DNA from: Rikenella sp.
GTDB lineage: Bacteria > Bacteroidota > Bacteroidia > Bacteroidales > Rikenellaceae
DNA length: 8,810 nucleotides
Direction: 5' to 3'
Assembly (NCBI GenBank): GCA_029054535.1
Contig: JAIDFC010000005.1
Location: 1-8,810 of the forward strand
Below, in pieces: positions 5,681 to 8,810 of the stretch (positions within the stretch are counted from its first letter, which is position 1; each line of letters starts with the position of its first letter). The position numbers and the translations under genes were made by a program. A model generated the notes under the pieces. The model saw only the letters and a list, made by a program, of their open reading frames with translations, did not search any database and was not told where the DNA came from.

Positions 5681-7099
5681 TTAGAAATAGAGGTCTCGTT
5701 CCCCGGTTCGGATGCGCTCCAGCCGGAGCCTGGTCTGGACCGCCGCCTCGGCCGGCAGCTCCGCCACCGCTCGGTCGATCGCCGCCCAGCCCCGTTCGGC
5801 CACCACGGGCGAAGCATAATCCGCCAAGTACTCCGCCAGCGTCAGAATCGCGTTCGGTCCGCAGAACCGTTTGATGAAGCCCGGCACCGAGAACTCCATG
5901 AAGTGTTCGCCCGTACGCCCGCGGCGATAGCAGGCCGTACAGAACGACGGCAGGTAGCCGCTCTCGACCAGCCGACCGACGATCTCGTCCAGCGACCGGG
6001 AGTCGTGGATGGCGAACTGGCTCGATCCTTGTTCTGCGGCAGGTTCTCCGGAATAGCTGCCGATTTCGAGCCGGGTTCCTCCGTCGATCTGCGAGACGCC
6101 GTAGCGGATCGCCCGGTCGCGCACAGAGGCCGGTTCGCGGGCCGTGAGGATGAGTCCCGTGTACGGCACCGCCAGCCGAAGCACCGCGATGGCGTAGACG
6201 AAATCCTCGTCCCCCACCGGCGAAGCGGCCGGCAGCGACGCCGACGACTCCTTGATCCGCGGAAACGAGATCGTGTGCGGTCCTACGCCGAAACAAGCCT
6301 CCAGGTGGTTCGTGTGCCGGACGAGCCCCATCACCTCGAACCGCCAGTCGTGGAGTCCGAGCAACGCCCCGAGTCCCACGTCGTCGATCCCGGCCTCCAT
6401 CGCCCGGTCGAGCGACGTCAGCCGCCAGTCGTAATCCGCTTTCCGGCCGCCGAGGTGGTAGCGACCGTAGGCGCCGCGGTGGTAGGTCTCCTGGAAAATC
6501 TGGTAGGTGCCGATCCCCGCCTCGCGCACGGTCCGGAACCCTTCGACGCTCAGCGGGGCGGCGTTGATGTTCACCCGCCGGATCTCGCCTCCCGGTTCGG
6601 TCCGCACTCCATAGGTTGTCCGCACCGTCCGGGCGATGTATGCCGGATCGTAAGCCGGATGCTCGCCGTAAACCAAGATCAACCGCTTGTGTCCCACCCG
6701 TTCCAAGGCCTCGACCTCGCGAACGATCTCACTGTCGGTCAAGGTCTTGCGTACGGTATCGGCACTGTCGGCCCGGAAACTGCAATAGGCGCACCGGTTC
6801 GTACACCGATTGCCGACGTAAAGCGGCGCGAAAAGGACGATCCGCGAGCCGTACACCTCGCGTTTGAGCCGCTCGGCGGCCGCCAGCACCCGTTCCCGCG
6901 CATCGGCCGAGGCTCCCAACAACACGGCCGTCTCCGACAGCGAGAGCCGCTGACGCGCCATCGCCCGGCCGATCACGGCCTCCACCTCCGCGGCCGAAGC
7001 TCCGGCCTTTTGCACCAGAAGGTTTTCGATCTCCTCCGGATCGATGAACGGTTCGCCCGGACGGTCCGGCAGACGGTATCGTTGCGGTCTGAAAATCAT
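5681..7099 (-). CDS. hydG: [FeFe]-hydrogenase H-cluster radical SAM maturase HydG
   Basis: HydG cleaves tyrosine to make the CO and cyanide ligands of the H-cluster iron centre, working with HydE and HydF in the cytoplasm. The protein is 472 residues, the family length. The radical SAM CX3CX2C motif is C99, C103, C106 (CTNRCAYC). The C-terminal CX2CX22C motif that binds the auxiliary cluster is C387, C390, C413, with the hallmark CYRRGRTGEHFM (390-401) between. This C-terminal motif separates HydG from the related tyrosine lyase ThiH. The middle of the protein (about 85-320) forms the radical SAM barrel. hydE, hydF and the hydrogenase gene are not beside it here. It is transcribed divergently from mtaB across 89 bases, and ruvC follows on the same strand. 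Confidence 0.96.
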   Translation of the reverse strand: MIFRPQRYRLPDRPGEPFIDPEEIENLLVQKAGASAAEVEAVIGRAMARQRLSLSETAVLLGASADARERVLAAAERLKREVYGSRIVLFAPLYVGNRCTNRCAYCSFRADSADTVRKTLTDSEIVREVEALERVGHKRLILVYGEHPAYDPAYIARTVRTTYGVRTEPGGEIRRVNINAAPLSVEGFRTVREAGIGTYQIFQETYHRGAYGRYHLGGRKADYDWRLTSLDRAMEAGIDDVGLGALLGLHDWRFEVMGLVRHTNHLEACFGVGPHTISFPRIKESSASLPAASPVGDEDFVYAIAVLRLAVPYTGLILTAREPASVRDRAIRYGVSQIDGGTRLEIGSYSGEPAAEQGSSQFAIHDSRSLDEIVGRLVESGYLPSFCTACYRRGRTGEHFMEFSVPGFIKRFCGPNAILTLAEYLADYASPVVAERGWAAIDRAVAELPAEAAVQTRLRLERIRTGERDLYF

Positions 7100-7110
7100 G
7101 GTCTCCGACG

Positions 7111-7135
7111 AAAAAGCGACGGCTCCGATGCCGTC
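7111..7135 (-). promoter_or_regulatory. Terminator-like hairpin in hydG leader
   Basis: On the minus strand the hydG leader would contain GACGGC-atcgga-GCCGTC (7135 to 7118), then GC and a run of five T (7115 to 7111), ending 11 bases before the ATG. This has the shape of a weak intrinsic terminator and could act as an attenuator, but the stem is only 6 bp and the U-run short. Confidence 0.3.
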
Positions 7136-7142
7136 CGCTTCG

Positions 7143-7150
7143 CAAAATTA
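7143..7150 (-). promoter_or_regulatory. Candidate hydG promoter -7 element
   Basis: Reads TAATTTTG on the minus strand, a perfect TAnnTTTG. TTCA lies 19 bases upstream (two of four bases match the -33 TTTG). The implied leader is about 35 bases and includes the terminator-like hairpin. Confidence 0.5.
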
Positions 7151-7153
7151 CAC

Positions 7154-7161
7154 TATTTTTG
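7154..7161 (+). promoter_or_regulatory. Candidate mtaB promoter -7 element
   Basis: TATTTTTG matches TAnnTTTG exactly and lies 27 bases before the mtaB ATG, giving a leader of about 20 bases. No good -33 TTTG was found at the expected distance. It is separated by only three bases (7151-7153) from the oppositely oriented hydG -7 element. Confidence 0.5.
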
Positions 7162-7188
7162 CTCTTCGCTGAACCTCAAGGAATCACG

Positions 7189-8532
7189 ATGAACACTTCC
7201 CGGTCGCTCAAAGTCGCTTTTTACACCCTCGGGTGCAAGCTCAACTTCTCGGAAACCGCCACCCTCGCCCGACAGTTCGACGAGGGCGGGTTCTCGCGCG
7301 CCGCGCGGGGCGAACGGGCCGACATCTGCGTCGTCAACACCTGCTCGGTTACGGACCATGCGGACAAAAAGTGCCGGCACGTCGTGCGGCGCGCCGTACG
7401 CGAGAATCCGGGGGCCGTGGTGGCCGTTACGGGGTGCTACGCCCAGCTCCGACCCGGCGAGCTGGCCGAGATCGAGGGGGTGGACCTCGTGGTCGGGAAC
7501 AACGAAAAGGGTTCGCTTTACGAACAGGTGGTGCGCCTGCTGGGCCGGGGCGAACGGAGGGTCGAGATCCACACCTGCGCGGCCGAGGAGATCCGCTCGT
7601 TCTTCGCGGCCTTCTCGACGGGCGACCGCACGAGGGCTTTCCTGAAGGTCCAGGACGGCTGCGACTACCGGTGCGCCTACTGCACGATTCCGGACGCGCG
7701 CGGGGGCAGTCGGAATATCCCGGTGGCGGAATTGGTGCGCGAGGCGGAGCAGATCGCGGAGCGGGGGGCGAGGGAGGTGGTGCTAACGGGAGTCAACATC
7801 GGAGACTTCGGACGGACGACGGGCGAATCGTTCCTCGACCTGATCCGAGCGCTGGACGCGGTCTCCGGGATCGAGCGGTACCGGATCTCGTCGATCGAGC
7901 CGAACTTGCTGACGGACGGCGTGATCGATTTTTGCGCCGGGTCGACGAAGTTCATGCCGCACTTCCACATTCCGCTTCAGTCGGGCAGCGACGGGGTGTT
8001 GCGTCGGATGCGGAGACGTTACGACACGGCGCGTTTCGCGGAACGGATCGCCCGGGTACGGGCGGCGATACCGGACGTGTTTTTGGGAATCGACGTGATC
8101 GTGGGGTTTCCGGGCGAAACGGAGGCGGATTTCGAGGCGGCGTATCGCTTTCTCTCCGAGGAGATTCGACCGGCCTACCTCCATATCTTCCCTTACTCGG
8201 TGCGCCCGGGGACGCCGGCGGCTTCGTTCCCGGACCGGGTCGCGCCGGAGGCGGCGGCCGAGCGGGTCGCACGCCTCGGGGCGTTGTCGGCTGAGCTGCA
8301 TGCGGAGTTCTGCACCCGTTTTGCCGGAGAGACGCGGCCGGTGCTCTTCGAATCGACGGTCCGGGCGGGGCGCATGACGGGATTCACGGACAACTACATC
8401 CGGGTCTCGGTCCCGTATCGCCGCGAGTTGGTCAACCGGACGGTGCCGGTCGAGCTGGGGGCGCTTCTCTCGTCAGCGGCGGAGGCGTCGGGATACGCGG
8501 GCGGCGAAACTTGCGTCAAGGGGATTCTGTAG
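7189..8532 (+). CDS. mtaB: tRNA t6A37 methylthiotransferase MtaB
   Basis: MtaB is a radical SAM enzyme that adds a methylthio group to C2 of t6A at position 37 of ANN-decoding tRNAs, giving ms2t6A. The protein is 447 residues, normal for the family. The N-terminal MTTase domain carries the auxiliary-cluster cysteines C16 (FYTLGCKLN), C52 (VNTCSVTDHADKKC) and C83 (TGCYAQ). The radical SAM CX3CX2C motif is C158, C162, C165 (QDGCDYRCAYC), followed by the usual GGSRN (172-176) and FHIPLQSGSD (259-268). A C-terminal TRAM-like RNA-binding region spans about 378-430. FYTLGCKLNFSET points to MtaB rather than MiaB or RimO. The ATG at 7189 is preferred over an in-frame TTG at 7159 because the latter overlaps the likely promoter. 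It is divergent from hydG and followed by repeats. Confidence 0.95.
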   Translation: MNTSRSLKVAFYTLGCKLNFSETATLARQFDEGGFSRAARGERADICVVNTCSVTDHADKKCRHVVRRAVRENPGAVVAVTGCYAQLRPGELAEIEGVDLVVGNNEKGSLYEQVVRLLGRGERRVEIHTCAAEEIRSFFAAFSTGDRTRAFLKVQDGCDYRCAYCTIPDARGGSRNIPVAELVREAEQIAERGAREVVLTGVNIGDFGRTTGESFLDLIRALDAVSGIERYRISSIEPNLLTDGVIDFCAGSTKFMPHFHIPLQSGSDGVLRRMRRRYDTARFAERIARVRAAIPDVFLGIDVIVGFPGETEADFEAAYRFLSEEIRPAYLHIFPYSVRPGTPAASFPDRVAPEAAAERVARLGALSAELHAEFCTRFAGETRPVLFESTVRAGRMTGFTDNYIRVSVPYRRELVNRTVPVELGALLSSAAEASGYAGGETCVKGIL

Positions 8533-8564
8533 CTCGATTTTGCCTCTCCGCCGGAGACGGTTCG

Positions 8565-8697
8565 GGTACCGACGGGCGTTTTGTCGGTCGTTTGGGTGTA
8601 CCACTGCCCCGACAACAGCCTACCGATTGTGGCCTGCCGGGCGAGAAAGCGAATCGCCGCCACCCCGCGCGATGCGAGGTGCCGCTCGGCACGCGAA
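8565..8697 (+). repeat. Dispersed repeat, copy 2 (partner 3885-4047)
   Basis: It begins 32 bases after the mtaB stop and shares blocks in the same order with 3885-4047: 8565-8587, 8604-8629, 8632-8645 and 8681-8697. The last block contains GTGCCG-ct-CGGCAC (8680-8693), a small hairpin. No protein is recognised here. Between the mtaB stop and the repeat is a short hairpin TCTCC-gcc-GGAGA (8545-8557) without a T-run. Confidence 0.75.
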
Positions 8698-8717
8698 AAC
8701 TGGAATTTCTTCGAAAA

Positions 8718-8744
8718 GCTCCATCCTGCGGCAGCCCCGAATGC
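8718..8744 (+). repeat. Short dispersed block (partner 4326-4352)
   Basis: Matches 4326-4352 at 24 of 27 bases. It is the last recognisable genomic sequence before the adapter at 8757. Confidence 0.65.
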
Positions 8745-8756
8745 AGTATTTAAACA

Positions 8757-8810
8757 ATGTCTCTTAAACACATCTACGAGCCCACGAGACATCTCAGGAT
8801 GTCGAATGAC
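8757..8810 (+). other. Illumina Nextera adapter remnant (artifact, not genomic)
   Basis: Positions 8757-8775 match the 19-base Nextera mosaic end CTGTCTCTTATACACATCT with two mismatches. Positions 8776-8790 match the adjoining CCGAGCCCACGAGAC with one. Positions 8791-8798 (ATCTCAGG) sit exactly where the 8-base i7 index belongs and equal an index I recall from the Nextera XT set. Positions 8799-8810 match the start of P7 (ATCTCGTATGCC) at 9 of 12. The order and spacing are those of a read-through adapter. The true insert should end at about 8756. Confidence 0.93.

Noticed and set aside
5681..7099. ThiH (thiamine biosynthesis tyrosine lyase) as the identity of the radical SAM gene
   Set aside because: The C-terminal CX2CX22C motif with CYRRGRTGEHFM is specific to HydG, and no thiamine genes are nearby.
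5471..7192. A 573-residue open frame on the plus strand across hydG
   Set aside because: It is antisense to an intact HydG, has no domain, and ends in the mtaB leader; a shadow frame.
7189..8532. MiaB or RimO as the identity of the methylthiotransferase
   Set aside because: The N-terminal TLGCKLNFSET context and overall motif set fit MtaB better.

Overview
The window looks like one contig from a GC-rich member of the Bacteroidota, probably a gut anaerobe near Rikenellaceae/Alistipes. This placement is inferred from the Bacteroidota-style RecG, RuvC and MtaB proteins, the DUF3108 protein, an [FeFe]-hydrogenase maturase (anaerobic life), the lack of Shine-Dalgarno sites, and TAnnTTTG-type -7 promoter elements upstream of several genes. 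It has not been confirmed by any search.

Layout. 1-269: gene-free DNA downstream of recG, with one copy of a hairpin repeat. 270-2393 (-): recG. 2394-2601: divergent promoter region with a 15-bp palindrome. 2602-3453 (+): exported DUF3108 protein. 3454-5013: about 1.56 kb between two convergent genes with no credible gene, filled with inverted repeats, dispersed repeats and tandem hairpin modules. 5014-5598 (-): ruvC. 5681-7099 (-): hydG. 7100-7188: compact back-to-back promoter region. 7189-8532 (+): mtaB. 8533-8756: more dispersed repeat. 8757-8810: not genomic; this matches an Illumina Nextera adapter with an index and the start of P7.

The genes are mostly housekeeping. RecG and RuvC both act on branched DNA in recombination and fork repair, MtaB modifies tRNA, and HydG builds the H-cluster ligands of [FeFe]-hydrogenase. 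They do not form one pathway. hydG and ruvC may be co-transcribed, and hydG and mtaB share a very short divergent promoter.

The least explained part is the repeat landscape. At least three repeat types occur only on the 3' sides of genes, never in the two divergent promoter regions. Copies differ in sequence while keeping base pairing at matched positions, which points to selection on, or copying of, a folded RNA or DNA structure. Both contig ends lie in or beside such repeats, which probably explains why the assembly stops there.
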